Of a DNA stretch of 64,000 nt, positions 9,587 through 18,744 are shown one piece after another. The stretch is from Synechococcus sp. UW179A (GTDB lineage Bacteria > Cyanobacteriota > Cyanobacteriia > PCC-6307 > Cyanobiaceae). Under the pieces are notes generated by a model that was given only the letters and a program-made list of their open reading frames with translations, ran no database searches and was not told the DNA's origin. Made by a program: the position numbers and the translations under genes. Within the stretch, counting starts at the first letter, position 1. Every line of letters starts with the position of its first letter. Location of the stretch: NCBI RefSeq assembly GCF_900473965.1, contig NZ_UCNJ01000004.1, positions 1 to 64,000 on the forward strand. The letters run 5' to 3'.

Positions 9587-10296
9587 GGCCTGCATTGATC
9601 AGAACCAGCCTGACAGCCCGTGATCCAGCCACTCACCTCCAGGTAGCGGTCTTCAACGGCAACCACCCGCAGATGCCCCAGACCGGCATGCAGCAGCTGC
9701 GCTTTGACCTCCTCCAACGTGAAGGAAGCATGCAGTGATGCCCGGTAATCACGTTGAAGCACCGCTGGTGCATCGGCGACATGGCACTGACAGAGTCGAT
9801 CAATGCTTGCCTGGCTGTTAGGACGCCGTAGGTCGCGATGCAGCACCAGACAGTGAGGGGATGCAAGTGGAATAAGCGAGGACCAAAGCTGCTGAGGATC
9901 GTGAAGATGATGCAACAAGCTATTGCTGACAATCAGATCCGCCTGTTGATCTGTCTGATGGATCGGCAACAGAGTCTGTTTGTATTGGAGACGCTCGTGG
10001 GACAACCCTGCGTCACGTCGACGATCATCCGCAACAGCAATCATCCGATCAGCGGCATCGAGTCCAAGCACTGAACAGTGCGGCCATCGCTGGGCAAGTC
10101 GAGCCGTGATGTTTCCTGGTCCACAACCAAGATCAAGCAAACGCGCTTGTGCACCGAAAGACGCCCCGGATGACTGCAGCAACGTAGAGATCCGTTCAAC
10201 CATGGCCTGATCAGTTCCACTGAAATCGGCTGCTGCATAGGCATCCACCTGCAGCGGGTCGTTCATAACTTCCGGTTCAGGAATGCGCTGAATCAT
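9583..10296 (-). CDS. class I SAM-dependent methyltransferase
   Basis: A 237-residue methyltransferase. Motif I is [10 protein letters not shown] (residues 53-62), the acidic residue after strand 2 is in [10 protein letters not shown], and motif IV-like [18 protein letters not shown] follows, as in small-molecule methyltransferases of the UbiE/TAM type. Substrate unknown. It is tied to both neighbours by 4-base overlaps, so it is co-translated with the MscS-like protein and RF3, which gives no clear hint about substrate. Confidence 0.85.
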   Translation of the reverse strand: MIQRIPEPEVMNDPLQVDAYAAADFSGTDQAMVERISTLLQSSGASFGAQARLLDLGCGPGNITARLAQRWPHCSVLGLDAADRMIAVADDRRRDAGLSHERLQYKQTLLPIHQTDQQADLIVSNSLLHHLHDPQQLWSSLIPLASPHCLVLHRDLRRPNSQASIDRLCQCHVADAPAVLQRDYRASLHASFTLEEVKAQLLHAGLGHLRVVAVEDRYLEVSGWITGCQAGSDQCRP

Positions 10297-12509
10297 TGAC
10301 TTGATTCAGTGGAATGCAACTCCAAAGTCTGCGTGGGGAAAGGAATCTCGATCCGATGCTGCGAGAGCACCTCAAGGATCCTGCGATTGAGTCGGTGCAC
10401 ACTGTTTTCAAAGGCGTCATGCGTGGCATGGCATGAACGGATTTCCAACTCATGGTCATAGCTGAAGGCAGAAATACGCACGAGCCGACAAGCCTCGAAA
10501 TCAAGCTGAGCATCCTCCGCCACCACTGATCGCATGAGCTCTGGAATGCTCTCCAGCTGTTCAGGCGTTGTGCTGTAGGCAACACCCACAACAACCTCAC
10601 TGAGTGAGACGCGTTCCAGCAATTCTTCCAGGGCCACCAGCAGGGTTTCACGCACTTTCAAGAATGCTGTCCAGCCATGCAGTTGCACCATCACAAACAC
10701 AATCAGCTGATTCGTGCCGTCCTCGAGTGATTCGAGACTCACCACAGGTTCATGCAGTTCCAACTCCAACCGAAGCGTTTCAGGCATGGCCACCATCCGT
10801 CTGGCCTGGCGCATCAACTCCTCCAGCTGAAACGGGGAGAGAGGGTCACGAATCGGCAAGCGCAACTCAAGCCCCTGCACCGGCTGACGCTCCCAGCTGA
10901 CGCCTCGTCTTGAAAAGTTGACGATTGTGGCTTCATCCGCAACGGAATTAGGGATCGTGACGCGACTTTCCAGCGTTTGCAGTTCCATCGAACGCAGGCC
11001 GATCTTGGTCACGAAGCCGAGATTGCCTCCGACTTCACAGAATTCGCCCACCCGAAGCGGACGATCGGTCTGGATCGACAATCCAGCAAACAGATTGCCG
11101 AGCAGCTTGGAGGCGCCAAGGCCGATAGCGAGGCCCGGTACGGCTGAAAAGGCAAGCACAGTGCTGGAAGGAAGGCCCAGCAACAGCAACAGCCGATAGA
11201 TCAGAACGACTGAAACCAAGGCGCCGACTGCTCGGCTGATCGGCATCACCAGACTGGTGATCCTGCGCAATTGAATCGGAGATTCCCCACCACGAACCCG
11301 TGCAAGAACCTCAGAGCTGCTACGACCAACCGCCTCAAAGAGAAAGAAGACAAGAACACTGGCTGAGAAATACCAAATCACATAAAACGAATAAATGGCC
11401 ACTACCAGTGGCAAGCCTGTGAAGTTGAGGATGTTATCGATCAGCTGTTCAGTGATATAGGTGAGAGGCAGCGAAGGCAGCACAATCAGCACCCGCTTCC
11501 AGGCCAATGAATCCAGTTGAAAGATGGCCTGATCATTTTCAAGTCGTTGAAACCCTGCTTTGTAAGTGCTGAATAGCATCCGCAGCAGGCGGAATGAGAT
11601 CAATCCATAAACACCAATCAACAGTGCGGCACAAAGCACTTGAAAAAGTGTTTGATCTCCGATCGGCCACTCGAACAAGCCACGCCAGCTCTCTGGAAAA
11701 GCCAAATACCAGTCTGGGGGAATGAGATAACCAGGCGTGTAAATGAAGTCGGAGTAAAAATGAGGCGTGGCGAATGGTTGTTCGATCACGGGAATGGCCC
11801 TGATCTCGTCATACATCGAGCGGATCGATGACACCGTTGACGCTGAAAAATAAAAGCTTTCGTTCTCTGGATCTCCATCAAGATCAGATGTAAGGGTGAC
11901 CGCTGTTCCAGGAATCCGCCATGAGTTGGTTGGCGTTGAACGGCGATCATTCAGCTGTTTCATCCCTTCCACATCGGGGACGTCAATCACCTGCCGGCTG
12001 TGGGTCAGCACGTAATCGAGCACATGCTTGAGCTGAATCGCTGCCTCATCTGCCATGTCATCGCGGACGCTCTTGGGAATTGAGCTGACATCCAGTGCCT
12101 TGACCGCCAGACCAAACAACAGATTCGTGTCGTCAATCTGCTCCCGACGTGACTGATCTTGGTCGCTGGATCTCCGGCCAAGACGATCAGCACGATGGCC
12201 AACATCAGCCATCACGGCATAAAAGTTCAGCAGAGTGGCCCGAGGGCTGTCTCCGACCACCTGATCGAGCACCACATCACTCCAGGTCTCGGAAGACTTC
12301 ACCAGCTGTGGAAAGAACGGCTGATTTTCAATCGGAATCAGCCCCTTGGAGTTCTGGGGTTGAGGCTGAGAAGTCTGAGTCGCAGTTACAGGTAGCAGCG
12401 CCGGCCCAATGCACAAGGCCAGTGCCAGCAAAGCAACCAACTGAAATCGCAACGTTCGTGTGAACAATCGCGTGAACAGTCGCCTCACCGGGCGTTGAGA
12501 ACAAACCAT
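10293..12509 (-). CDS. large MscS-family mechanosensitive ion channel
   Basis: About 738 residues: a signal peptide or first membrane segment (RFQLVALLALALCIGPALL), a roughly 270-residue extracytoplasmic domain, several membrane helices, then the MscS pore and beta domain (SAVPGLAIGLGASKLLGNLFAG, RPLRVGEFCEVGG, GFVTKIGLRSMELQTLE, VTIPNS). Such channels release solutes under hypo-osmotic shock. The frame is open further up to 12662, but that would overlap nrdJ; the ATG at 12509 precedes the signal sequence. Its end overlaps the methyltransferase gene by four bases. Confidence 0.87.
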   Translation of the reverse strand: MVCSQRPVRRLFTRLFTRTLRFQLVALLALALCIGPALLPVTATQTSQPQPQNSKGLIPIENQPFFPQLVKSSETWSDVVLDQVVGDSPRATLLNFYAVMADVGHRADRLGRRSSDQDQSRREQIDDTNLLFGLAVKALDVSSIPKSVRDDMADEAAIQLKHVLDYVLTHSRQVIDVPDVEGMKQLNDRRSTPTNSWRIPGTAVTLTSDLDGDPENESFYFSASTVSSIRSMYDEIRAIPVIEQPFATPHFYSDFIYTPGYLIPPDWYLAFPESWRGLFEWPIGDQTLFQVLCAALLIGVYGLISFRLLRMLFSTYKAGFQRLENDQAIFQLDSLAWKRVLIVLPSLPLTYITEQLIDNILNFTGLPLVVAIYSFYVIWYFSASVLVFFLFEAVGRSSSEVLARVRGGESPIQLRRITSLVMPISRAVGALVSVVLIYRLLLLLGLPSSTVLAFSAVPGLAIGLGASKLLGNLFAGLSIQTDRPLRVGEFCEVGGNLGFVTKIGLRSMELQTLESRVTIPNSVADEATIVNFSRRGVSWERQPVQGLELRLPIRDPLSPFQLEELMRQARRMVAMPETLRLELELHEPVVSLESLEDGTNQLIVFVMVQLHGWTAFLKVRETLLVALEELLERVSLSEVVVGVAYSTTPEQLESIPELMRSVVAEDAQLDFEACRLVRISAFSYDHELEIRSCHATHDAFENSVHRLNRRILEVLSQHRIEIPFPTQTLELHSTESSQ

Positions 12510-12646
12510 CTGCCTGCTCACGATGACTGGCCGAAATGGTGGCAGCCCCTCACCCCTCTTGACCAGCGACACTGCTGATAGTGCCACCAACCACTTGCTA
12601 CCCCCATTGCTGGCGTTAGGGTGCCGGCACTGACCCGCCTGACAAC

Positions 12647-14983
12647 GTGACCCTGTCTCCAAGCCGCAGTGATACCCAGGACATCACCGAAACCCTGTCC
12701 AGCAATGGGGACTTCCCCGCAACAGCACCCGCAGCCAATCCCGTTTTCTATCGGACTTACAGCCGACGCAGCACTGCTGGACGAGAAAGTTGGAGTGAAG
12801 TTGGGGCCCGAAATCTCGGCGGTTTGCAAAAGCTCGGCCAGCTGACCGACGCAGAGGTTGCGCTGATGGCACGGATGCAGGCCGAAAAGAAAGCTTTGCC
12901 GTCAGGACGTTGGCTCTGGATCGGCGGCACCCCCTGGATCGAACGCCAAGAGAATTTCTCCGGCTCCTACAACTGCACTTCCACCAATCTTGTGGACTGG
13001 GAAGCCTTCGGTCTGATGATGGACCTGGCGATGATGGGCTGCGGGACAGGCGCCATCATCGAGCCGCACCTGATCGATCGACTACCGGTGGTCACCAATC
13101 CGATTGAGGTGATCAACGTCACCGACATCGGCGCAACGCCTGCGAGTGAGCGTCAAGAGTGCACGAGCCACACCATTGCTGGCGACACGGTTTCGATTCG
13201 GGTTGGCGACACCCGCCGTGGCTGGGTTGATAGCTATCAGTTGCTGCTCAACCTCAGCAGTGATCAGCGTTTTGCAGGACGGACGGTGAAGGTTGAAGTT
13301 GACCTCTCCGACGTACGACCTGTTGGCGAAACCCTCAAGGGCTTCGGCGGCATGGCCAATCCGGTCAAGCTGAAGGATCTCTACGCACGTGTCGCCCGTC
13401 TTCTGGGCAAAGCCGTCGGACGCAAGCTCACATCGATTGAATGCTGCCTGCTGATTGATGAAGCTGCCGTCACCATCGTGGCCGGCAACATCCGTCGCAG
13501 CGCAGGCATGCGTCAGTTTTCATCCAACGACACCAGCGCAGCAGGAGCTAAAGACAACCTCTGGCAGCAGGATTCCGACGGCAATTGGCGGATTGATCCC
13601 GAGCGTGATGCCCTGCGAATGGCCAACCACACCCGGGTCTATCACACCCGCCCCAGCCGCGAGGTGGTGTTAGAGGCGGTCACCCGTCAGTTCCACAGCG
13701 GTGAGGGAGCGATCCAGTTTGCACCTGAAGCGATTGCTCGCTCCAATGCCGACCTTCTCTCCACCCCTGAACTGCGTCGGGAATTCATCGACATTTATTG
13801 CGATCAAGGCAAGGAAGAAGCAGGTCGCTGGCTGAATCTGAATCACGGCCCGATTGCTGATGACGAACTCGAGCATCGACTCGGCCGCTATGGGCTCAAT
13901 CCCTGTGGAGAAATCCTTGGTGCGGATTTCCACTGCAACCTTGCGGAAGTTCATCTCAATCAGATTGACCCAAGCGACGACGAGGGACAGCGTGACGCCT
14001 TCAGGGCTGGTGCCTTATCGGTGGCTTGTCTGCTGAACCATCAATTCGAAGTGGAGCGCTATCGCCAAAGCCGTGCCTGGGATCCGATCGTTGGCGTGAG
14101 TTTTACGGGCTTATTCGATTTCTTTGTTCACGCCTTCGGAACCCCCTGGCTGAAATGGTGGGAAGCCGGTCGCCCAGACACGGAGGAAGGCCGTGAATTC
14201 AAGCGTCAGGAAGCCGATTACCTCAGTCGCTGGAAGGCAACGGTCAATGAAGCCGTTTGGGAGTACTGCGACCGTCACGGACTGCGTCGCCCAAACCGCT
14301 GCACCACTGTTCAACCCGCCGGTACGAAAAGCCTGCTCACTGGTGCTGCTCCTGGCTGGCACCCCCCCAAAGCGCAGCGTTTCATCCGACGCATCACGTT
14401 TGGCAAGAACGATCCCGTTGCGATGGCCTGCATGGACTATGGCTACACAGTGGTGCCCTCTCAGTCCGACAAGGACGAGCAAGGTCGCTTGCTCGATGAC
14501 CCATTTGACAGCCGCTGCACCGAGTGGCTGGTTGAGATTCCAACTGAAGTGAGCTGGGCCAACCTGCCTGGCGCAGATGCGGTGGACATCAACTCCTTCT
14601 CGGCCATGGCCCAATTTGATTTCTACATGCAGGTGCAGACCCACTACACCGCTCACAACACATCGGCAACGATCGAATTCCGTGAGCATGAAATCGATGC
14701 GCTCGTCGACGCACTTCACGGCAGCATCGACCGAGGAGATGGCTACATCTCAGCTGCCTTGCTGGCCCGTTTCGATGCCAACGCCACCTTCCCCAGGCTG
14801 CCATTCGAGCCAATCGATGCCGCAACCTACGAGCGGATGCAATCCGACGTGATCAAACGTCGCGTGAGTACTGATTTCTTCGAAGCTCTGCAGCGCTACG
14901 ACATGGGTGAAATCAGCGAAGCGGGACCCGCAGGTTGCGATTCAGACAAGTGCCTCCTACCTCTGGCCAAGCCCAACAGTTGA
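12647..14983 (+). CDS. nrdJ: class II (adenosylcobalamin-dependent) ribonucleoside-triphosphate reductase
   Basis: A 778-residue monomeric-type ribonucleotide reductase making dNTPs from NTPs. Key residues: C110 in SYNCTS, N418/C420/E422 in NPCGEI, C430 in FHCNLAEV, and the C-terminal shuttle pair C764/C769 (CDSDKC). Thiyl radical formation by B12 makes it oxygen-independent. The start is GTG. It diverges from the MscS unit across 137 bases and is followed by a hairpin terminator. Confidence 0.95.
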   Translation: MTLSPSRSDTQDITETLSSNGDFPATAPAANPVFYRTYSRRSTAGRESWSEVGARNLGGLQKLGQLTDAEVALMARMQAEKKALPSGRWLWIGGTPWIERQENFSGSYNCTSTNLVDWEAFGLMMDLAMMGCGTGAIIEPHLIDRLPVVTNPIEVINVTDIGATPASERQECTSHTIAGDTVSIRVGDTRRGWVDSYQLLLNLSSDQRFAGRTVKVEVDLSDVRPVGETLKGFGGMANPVKLKDLYARVARLLGKAVGRKLTSIECCLLIDEAAVTIVAGNIRRSAGMRQFSSNDTSAAGAKDNLWQQDSDGNWRIDPERDALRMANHTRVYHTRPSREVVLEAVTRQFHSGEGAIQFAPEAIARSNADLLSTPELRREFIDIYCDQGKEEAGRWLNLNHGPIADDELEHRLGRYGLNPCGEILGADFHCNLAEVHLNQIDPSDDEGQRDAFRAGALSVACLLNHQFEVERYRQSRAWDPIVGVSFTGLFDFFVHAFGTPWLKWWEAGRPDTEEGREFKRQEADYLSRWKATVNEAVWEYCDRHGLRRPNRCTTVQPAGTKSLLTGAAPGWHPPKAQRFIRRITFGKNDPVAMACMDYGYTVVPSQSDKDEQGRLLDDPFDSRCTEWLVEIPTEVSWANLPGADAVDINSFSAMAQFDFYMQVQTHYTAHNTSATIEFREHEIDALVDALHGSIDRGDGYISAALLARFDANATFPRLPFEPIDAATYERMQSDVIKRRVSTDFFEALQRYDMGEISEAGPAGCDSDKCLLPLAKPNS

Positions 14984-14989
14984 ACGCGA

Positions 14990-15020
14990 GAAAGGAGTCA
15001 TCCTGTGGTGACTCCTTTAA
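14990..15020 (+). terminator. terminator of nrdJ
   Basis: AAAGGAGTCA (14991-15000) pairs with TGACTCCTTT (15009-15018) around TCCTGTGG; the tail is TTTAAAAT rather than a long T run. Confidence 0.75.
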
Positions 15021-15056
15021 AATGATCATGCGGACGTCACCGATGTCACGCAGGCT

Positions 15057-15143
15057 GGAGAGGTGGTCGAGTGGTTTATGGCTCTGGTCTTGAAAACCAG
15101 CGTGGGCGCAAGTTCACCGTCGGTTCGAATCCGACCCTCTCCG
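15057..15143 (+). tRNA. tRNA-Ser (anticodon TGA)
   Basis: Acceptor GGAGAGG pairs with CCTCTCC, with discriminator G at 15143. The anticodon stem CTGGT/ACCAG encloses CTTGAAA, giving TGA, and a long serine variable arm (GTGGGCGCAAGTTCAC) precedes the T arm CGGTTCGAATCCG. CCA is not encoded. A degenerate second copy lies at 18745-18827. Confidence 0.97.
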
Positions 15144-15147
15144 TTCC

Positions 15148-15176
15148 AAAAACCCAGTCAATGACTGGGTTTTTTT
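15148..15176 (+). terminator. terminator of tRNA-Ser
   Basis: AACCCAGTCA/TGACTGGGTT with a one- to two-base turn, then seven T. The same hairpin with one-sided decay follows the tRNA remnant at 18832-18859. Confidence 0.9.
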
Positions 15177-15365
15177 AGTGTCTAAAAGGGTTCTCAGCGG
15201 GGCTACAGCAGAGTTCCTACGAGCAGCCCCAAGGCTTGGAATCGGGGCAAATAAGGGCAGAACGTGCCAAAAAAGTGTCCAAAAAAGGCCCGTCGATCTG
15301 AGTGCCACTGCAGCCAGCCTTAAAGCTCGATGGGTTGGCCGTGGAGATGGCCACGCCTGAACGAA

Positions 15366-15813
15366 GAGAAAGGCCGCCCTCCCCGGTGGAAAGACGGCCT
15401 AGCTCGCTCGTTTGTGCATTGTTCAACCCATCACTTGTTGGGAAAGGAAGAGGTCGAAGCTTCTGCCTGGAGGCGCCCTGGGGCCATTTGCTCTAGGTGT
15501 CGGGTTGTTTTCTCCTAGGGCACCTAGGGCGGTGCAAATGGAGCCGCGATTGGCGTGACGTATCTGATGTGTACCTAACCAAACGACCAACCCAGGTCAT
15601 TGTTGAGACTGTTGGAGCAGGAGCCAGAAGTCAGTCTGCTTCTGCGATCTGCGCTGGTGGAGTATCGGCTGTCATCAGCTCCTCCGATCTCGATGAACTT
15701 ACTTTCCACCCGCATTGGGGCTATTGCCATCGGTTGAATCGCTCATTGCTCTTACAGGCAAAAAATCCAATAGTGGTAAAAGCATGCCCAAGCTCAGATG
15801 AGGGGCAGAAGTG
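15366..15813. repeat. long conserved intergenic block, copy 1 of 2
   Basis: About 450 bases closely similar to 27168-27630. In both copies it ends just before the thermonuclease gene or its remnant. CTAGGTG (15493-15499) and CACCTAG (15521-15527) can pair and are conserved in both copies while the loop differs. The frame at 15497-15814 is not conserved in the second copy because of an indel after GAGAR, so I do not call it a gene. It could be an RNA gene, a long leader or a decayed gene. Confidence 0.65.
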
Positions 15814-16206
15814 ATGAAACTTCGATCCGCTGCGATCGGCTCTTTTGCCCTGCTATTGCAGCTTGGGATTCCTGCTGCGGCCCTGGAGACCGTGACCATT
15901 CGCAGCTGCTACGACGGCGACACCTGCCGAACCTCTGACGGCGAACGAATCAGGCTGGCCTGCATCGACACTTCTGAGCTGAGAGGGAAGCGGGCTCGAC
16001 CAGAGCGAGCTAGGGCTGCCCGTGATCACCTTCGCGGCATGGTGGTGGGGAAGTCCGTCGGCCTTCGCCGGATCACTACCGACCGTTATGGCCGGACCGT
16101 CGGTGAGCTGTTCGTCGACGGGATGAACGTGCAGCAGGCCATGGTCGCCAGCCGCCATGCCGAGATCTTTTGGCGTTACGCCAGCCAGTGCCCCTGGACG
16201 CGCTGA
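15814..16206 (+). CDS. secreted thermonuclease family (SNase-like) protein
   Basis: A 130-residue protein with a signal peptide (IGSFALLLQLGIPAAALE). The SNase fold motifs are CYDGDTC, IRLACIDTSEL, GLRRITTDRYGRTVGELFVDG and NVQQAMVA, containing the expected acidic and arginine residues of the calcium-dependent nuclease site. It likely cuts nucleic acid outside the cytoplasm, perhaps for nutrient recovery. GTG at 15811 is directly followed by the ATG I use. Decayed relatives are at 18942-19214 and 27655-27815. The His-rich gene follows. Confidence 0.88.
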   Translation: MKLRSAAIGSFALLLQLGIPAAALETVTIRSCYDGDTCRTSDGERIRLACIDTSELRGKRARPERARAARDHLRGMVVGKSVGLRRITTDRYGRTVGELFVDGMNVQQAMVASRHAEIFWRYASQCPWTR

Positions 16207-16324
16207 AGACCTGAATGGGGGAGACAGAGGGCCTTAAGAGACCCTTTCGGGTGATGTGGGTTTCGCTCAGTTCAGCGATGGTGAAGACATCGGAGGGATG
16301 ACCTCCTACCCTCACACCAAACAA

Positions 16325-16633
16325 ATGAAACTCGTCTCTTCCATTGCTGCCGCATCTGTTATCGGCGCTTCAATGTTTATTGCTGCACCGGTTGCTGACG
16401 CAAAAGAGCATCACCACCATCATCATCACCACAGACATCATGAGCTAAGAAGAATTCATCGTGAATTCCGCCATGATGTTCGCGAATTTAATCATTACCA
16501 GAGAGCATATAATCATGATTGGCGGCATGCTCGCAGGGTTTACAACCGCGAGGTGTATGGCTACCCGAGAGTGATTCCTGCTTACGGATATAACCATCGC
16601 CATCCTGGATTCGGAATCCAGATCAGCTTCTGA
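16325..16633 (+). CDS. secreted histidine-rich protein, copy A
   Basis: A 102-residue protein: signal peptide with cleavage after VADA, a run of eight His plus RHH, then a basic helical stretch (ELRRIHREFRHDVREFNHYQ) and an aromatic tail (YGYPRVIP..GFGIQISF). The His run suggests binding of Zn, Ni, Cu or Co in the periplasm; this is inference. The ATG is chosen because the signal peptide starts there; upstream sequence is conserved among copies. Paralogs: 19393-19776, 28185-28514 and, without the His run, 54387-54656. Confidence 0.8.
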   Translation: MKLVSSIAAASVIGASMFIAAPVADAKEHHHHHHHHRHHELRRIHREFRHDVREFNHYQRAYNHDWRHARRVYNREVYGYPRVIPAYGYNHRHPGFGIQISF

Positions 16634-16645
16634 TTTGAAGTTTCT

Positions 16646-16743
16646 TTCGGGAAGCCTGAAGCTGTGAAAGCGAGGCAGAGAGCCATACAAGATCCGAAAG
16701 AGGAAAGAAATGGGCGTTGAGTAATCGCTATCGATCTCCTGAC
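16646..16743 (+). ncRNA. candidate structured RNA element, copy A
   Basis: A 98-base element 12 bases after the His-rich gene, repeated at 19789-19886 and 28527-28624. Its ends pair (TTCGGGA with TCCTGAC, using a G-U where the other copies have G-C). Inside are GCCT/AGGC and GCG/CGC helices. It is followed at once by a terminator. I do not recognise the family. Confidence 0.55.
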
Positions 16744-16763
16744 AAACACCTCACACCAACCAC

Positions 16764-16791
16764 GCCCCGCCAAGTGCGGGGTTCTTTTTTT
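16764..16791 (+). terminator. terminator after RNA element A
   Basis: CCCCGC/GCGGGG stem with loop CAAGT, then TTC and seven T. Confidence 0.85.
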
Positions 16792-16847
16792 CATTGCCTA
16801 CTGCCGACCGTTGATATAAATACTGAACTGACCAATCACAATCACCC

Positions 16848-17120
16848 TTGTCCTCAGAACAACTTAAAGCCTTCCTGGAAAAAGTCAAAGCTGACACCAG
16901 CCTTCAGGTGAAGCTCAATGGAGCTGCAGATGTAGATGCTGTTGCGGAGATTGCGAAAGAAGCAGGATTTGCAATTACCGCAGAAGATATTCAATCAATG
17001 CAATCGGCAACGGTAGAATTGTCATACGAGGATCTGGAAGGTGTAGCTGGTGGGTCTGATCTGGAAGGAGCCTTTCGTCACCTTTCACTTGCGCCCATTC
17101 TGTATGGCTGCCCCAGCTAG
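16848..17120 (+). CDS. Nif11/prochlorosin-type leader peptide precursor 1
   Basis: 90 residues, starting at TTG (aligned with the ATG of its paralogs). The leader (SSEQLKAFLEKVKADTSLQ..) is of the Nif11 type used by class II lanthipeptide synthetases of the ProcM kind, and ends LEGVAGG. The 21-residue core after GG contains three Ser and one Cys (four residues from the end), so one thioether ring is possible. First of four tandem cassettes. Confidence 0.85.
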   Translation: MSSEQLKAFLEKVKADTSLQVKLNGAADVDAVAEIAKEAGFAITAEDIQSMQSATVELSYEDLEGVAGGSDLEGAFRHLSLAPILYGCPS

Positions 17121-17153
17121 CTCGCGTTCTTATCGTTGCCCAGCCTACGCCCT

Positions 17154-17186
17154 CAAAGCCCTTGCATTAGCAGGGGCTTTTTATTG
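17154..17186 (+). terminator. terminator of peptide cassette 1
   Basis: AAAGCCC..GGGCTTT stem with inner TGC/GCA around ATTA, followed by TTATT. The same design recurs after the next three cassettes with different stem bases. Confidence 0.8.
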
Positions 17187-17322
17187 CATCAATAGTCTGA
17201 CTAACCCCATAAATCAGCCTTCAATACCTGGCACCATCGCCCTCACTTAGCGGGCTTTTTTATTGCTTGTAGTCACCGCAGCCGACCACTGCTATGACCA
17301 GGCAGTAGCTCCGCGCCCTCCA

Positions 17323-17568
17323 ATGTCAGAAGAACAACTTAAAGCCTTTCTAGAAAAAGTCAAAGCGGATACCAGTCTGAAAGAGAAGCTCAAAGCAGAA
17401 GGTGCTGACCTTGTTGCGATTGCTAAAGACGCTGGTTTTATGATTTCCGTTGACGACTTGAAGAAGGCTAAATCAGAACTTTCAAAAGTGGAATTGGAAG
17501 GTATCGCTGGAGGCTTCTATGATCCTCCGGGTGGGTGCAGAATGGGTCAAACCATTGACAGAATATAG
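17323..17568 (+). CDS. Nif11/prochlorosin-type precursor 2
   Basis: 81 residues from the ATG beginning MSEEQLKAFLEKVKADTSL. The leader ends LEGIAGG; the core is FYDPPGGCRMGQTIDRI with one Cys and one Thr, enough for a single methyllanthionine ring. The frame is open upstream to 17263 but the paralogs all start at MSEEQ. Confidence 0.88.
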   Translation: MSEEQLKAFLEKVKADTSLKEKLKAEGADLVAIAKDAGFMISVDDLKKAKSELSKVELEGIAGGFYDPPGGCRMGQTIDRI

Positions 17569-17603
17569 CTAGCAAGACGGGTGCTCTGCTTGCGATCTCA
17601 AAA

Positions 17604-17627
17604 ATCCCTGCATTAGCAGGAGTTTTT
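17604..17627 (+). terminator. terminator of peptide cassette 2
   Basis: CCTGC ATTA GCAGG stem followed by AGTTTTTT. Confidence 0.8.
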
Positions 17628-17755
17628 TATTTCTTCAATCACCCCTAAAAGCTCATAAGTTGGCATTCAGTACCTGGCACGATTGAGCGCTATAAGTATT
17701 GGCCAAAGACGCTGCAGCAGACCGTTGCTATGACTGCTGAAAAGACCTGCTACTC

Positions 17756-18016
17756 ATGTCAGAAGAGCAACTCAAAGCGTTCCTTGAAAAAGTAAAAGGC
17801 GACACCACGCTTCAGGAACAGCTCAAAGCTGCAGCTGATACTGATGCAGTTCTTGCGATTGCGAAAGAAGCTGGCTTCAGCATCTCTGCTGATGACTTGA
17901 AGAACGCTCAATCAGAGATCACAGATGAGGAGCTGGAAGACGCAGCCGGCGGTACTTCACCTATGATTATCACTATCACTCCTTTAAGCCTATTAAAGGC
18001 ACGGATCTGCGAGTGA
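17756..18016 (+). CDS. Nif11/prochlorosin-type precursor 3
   Basis: 86 residues; leader MSEEQLKAFLEKVKGDTTLQ.. ending LEDAAGG. The core is TSPMIITITPLSLLKARICE, hydrophobic, with three Thr, two Ser and one Cys next to the end. A large ring closed by the terminal Cys is possible if a ProcM-like enzyme acts on it. Confidence 0.88.
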   Translation: MSEEQLKAFLEKVKGDTTLQEQLKAAADTDAVLAIAKEAGFSISADDLKNAQSEITDEELEDAAGGTSPMIITITPLSLLKARICE

Positions 18017-18027
18017 GCCTACGCCCT

Positions 18028-18057
18028 CAAAGCCTCTGTATTGACAGGGGCTTTTTA
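18028..18057 (+). terminator. terminator of peptide cassette 3
   Basis: AAAGCCTCTGT ATTG ACAGGGGCTTT with a small mismatch, then TTATT. Confidence 0.8.
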
Positions 18058-18183
18058 TTGCTTTAATCACGCCAATAATCCCACAAATCAGCCTTCAATA
18101 CCTGGCACGATTGAGCGCAGTAATTGTTAGCCAAAGACGCTGCAGCAGACCGTTGCTATAACCACTAAAGACTACCGATACCA

Positions 18184-18420
18184 ATGTCAGAAGAACAACT
18201 GAAGGCATTCATCGCCAAAGTTCAAGCCGATACCGAATTGCAAGAAAAATGCAAGGCGGCAGCCTCCTCTGAGGAAGCAATGGTCATCGCAAAAGCAGCG
18301 GGATTCTCAATCACTGAAGATGACATTCACTCGCAATCTGTATCTGACGATGAGCTGGAAGGAGCCTCTGGCGGAGGGTATTCAGTGCTGTGGGCACTGC
18401 TGGGGAGGCGGTGTAATTAA
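18184..18420 (+). CDS. Nif11/prochlorosin-type precursor 4
   Basis: 78 residues; leader MSEEQLKAFIAKVQADTELQ.. ending LEGASGG, core GYSVLWALLGRRCN with one Ser and one Cys nine residues apart. The leader carries an extra Cys (EKCKAA). Last of the four tightly packed cassettes. Confidence 0.87.
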   Translation: MSEEQLKAFIAKVQADTELQEKCKAAASSEEAMVIAKAAGFSITEDDIHSQSVSDDELEGASGGGYSVLWALLGRRCN

Positions 18421-18444
18421 GAATATTGAGCCTACTAACCATCA

Positions 18445-18472
18445 AAGCCCCTTGTATAGAAAGGGGTTTTTA
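18445..18472 (+). terminator. terminator of peptide cassette 4
   Basis: CCCCTT GTATAGA AAGGGG followed by TTTTT. Confidence 0.8.
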
Positions 18473-18744
18473 TTGCTTCAATTACACCCATAAGCCCAAC
18501 AATCAGCCTTCAATACCTGGCACGATTGGGCGCAATTGAGAAGCAATAGTCAGCGCTTAATTAGTAATCAAGCCTTCAACCAACTAGCAACTCCTAGCAA
18601 CACGCGTTCAGCGGCAGCAATCAACTAAGACTCCCTAGGGTTGGTGCCGTAGTGATGCATCAACGCGATACACCACTGGTCTGAAGACCAGCGGTGGAAT
18701 TGATGTCATGAATGATGCCATGCCATCGCTTTAGGAATCAAAAC

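Larger units (their letters stand above)
17217..18532 (+). repeat. four copies of a conserved upstream block in the peptide cassette array
   Basis: The core GCCTTCAATACCTGGCACG and following ATTGAGCGC occurs at 17217-17240, 17662-17690, 18091-18118 and 18506-18532, always after a terminator. In the second and third copies the match extends through GCCAAAGACGCTGCAGCAG and CCGTTGCTAT to within about 20 bases of the start codon. It probably holds the promoter and leader of each cassette. Confidence 0.8.

Noticed and set aside
12510-12662. N-terminal extension of the MscS-like protein
   Set aside because: It would overlap the start of nrdJ on the other strand, and the signal peptide begins at the ATG at 12509.
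15497-15814. 105-codon frame in the conserved block
   Set aside because: The second copy of the block breaks this frame with an indel, so coding is not supported.
16646-16743. Hammerhead or other small ribozyme in the repeated RNA element
   Set aside because: CCUGA..GAAAGC looks similar at first, but the invariant CUGANGA/GAAA core is not present.
17154-18472. Integron-like attC sites or a CRISPR array in the cassette repeats
   Set aside because: The spacers are whole genes with terminators, the repeats are far apart and lack attC-type symmetry; no integrase or cas gene is present.
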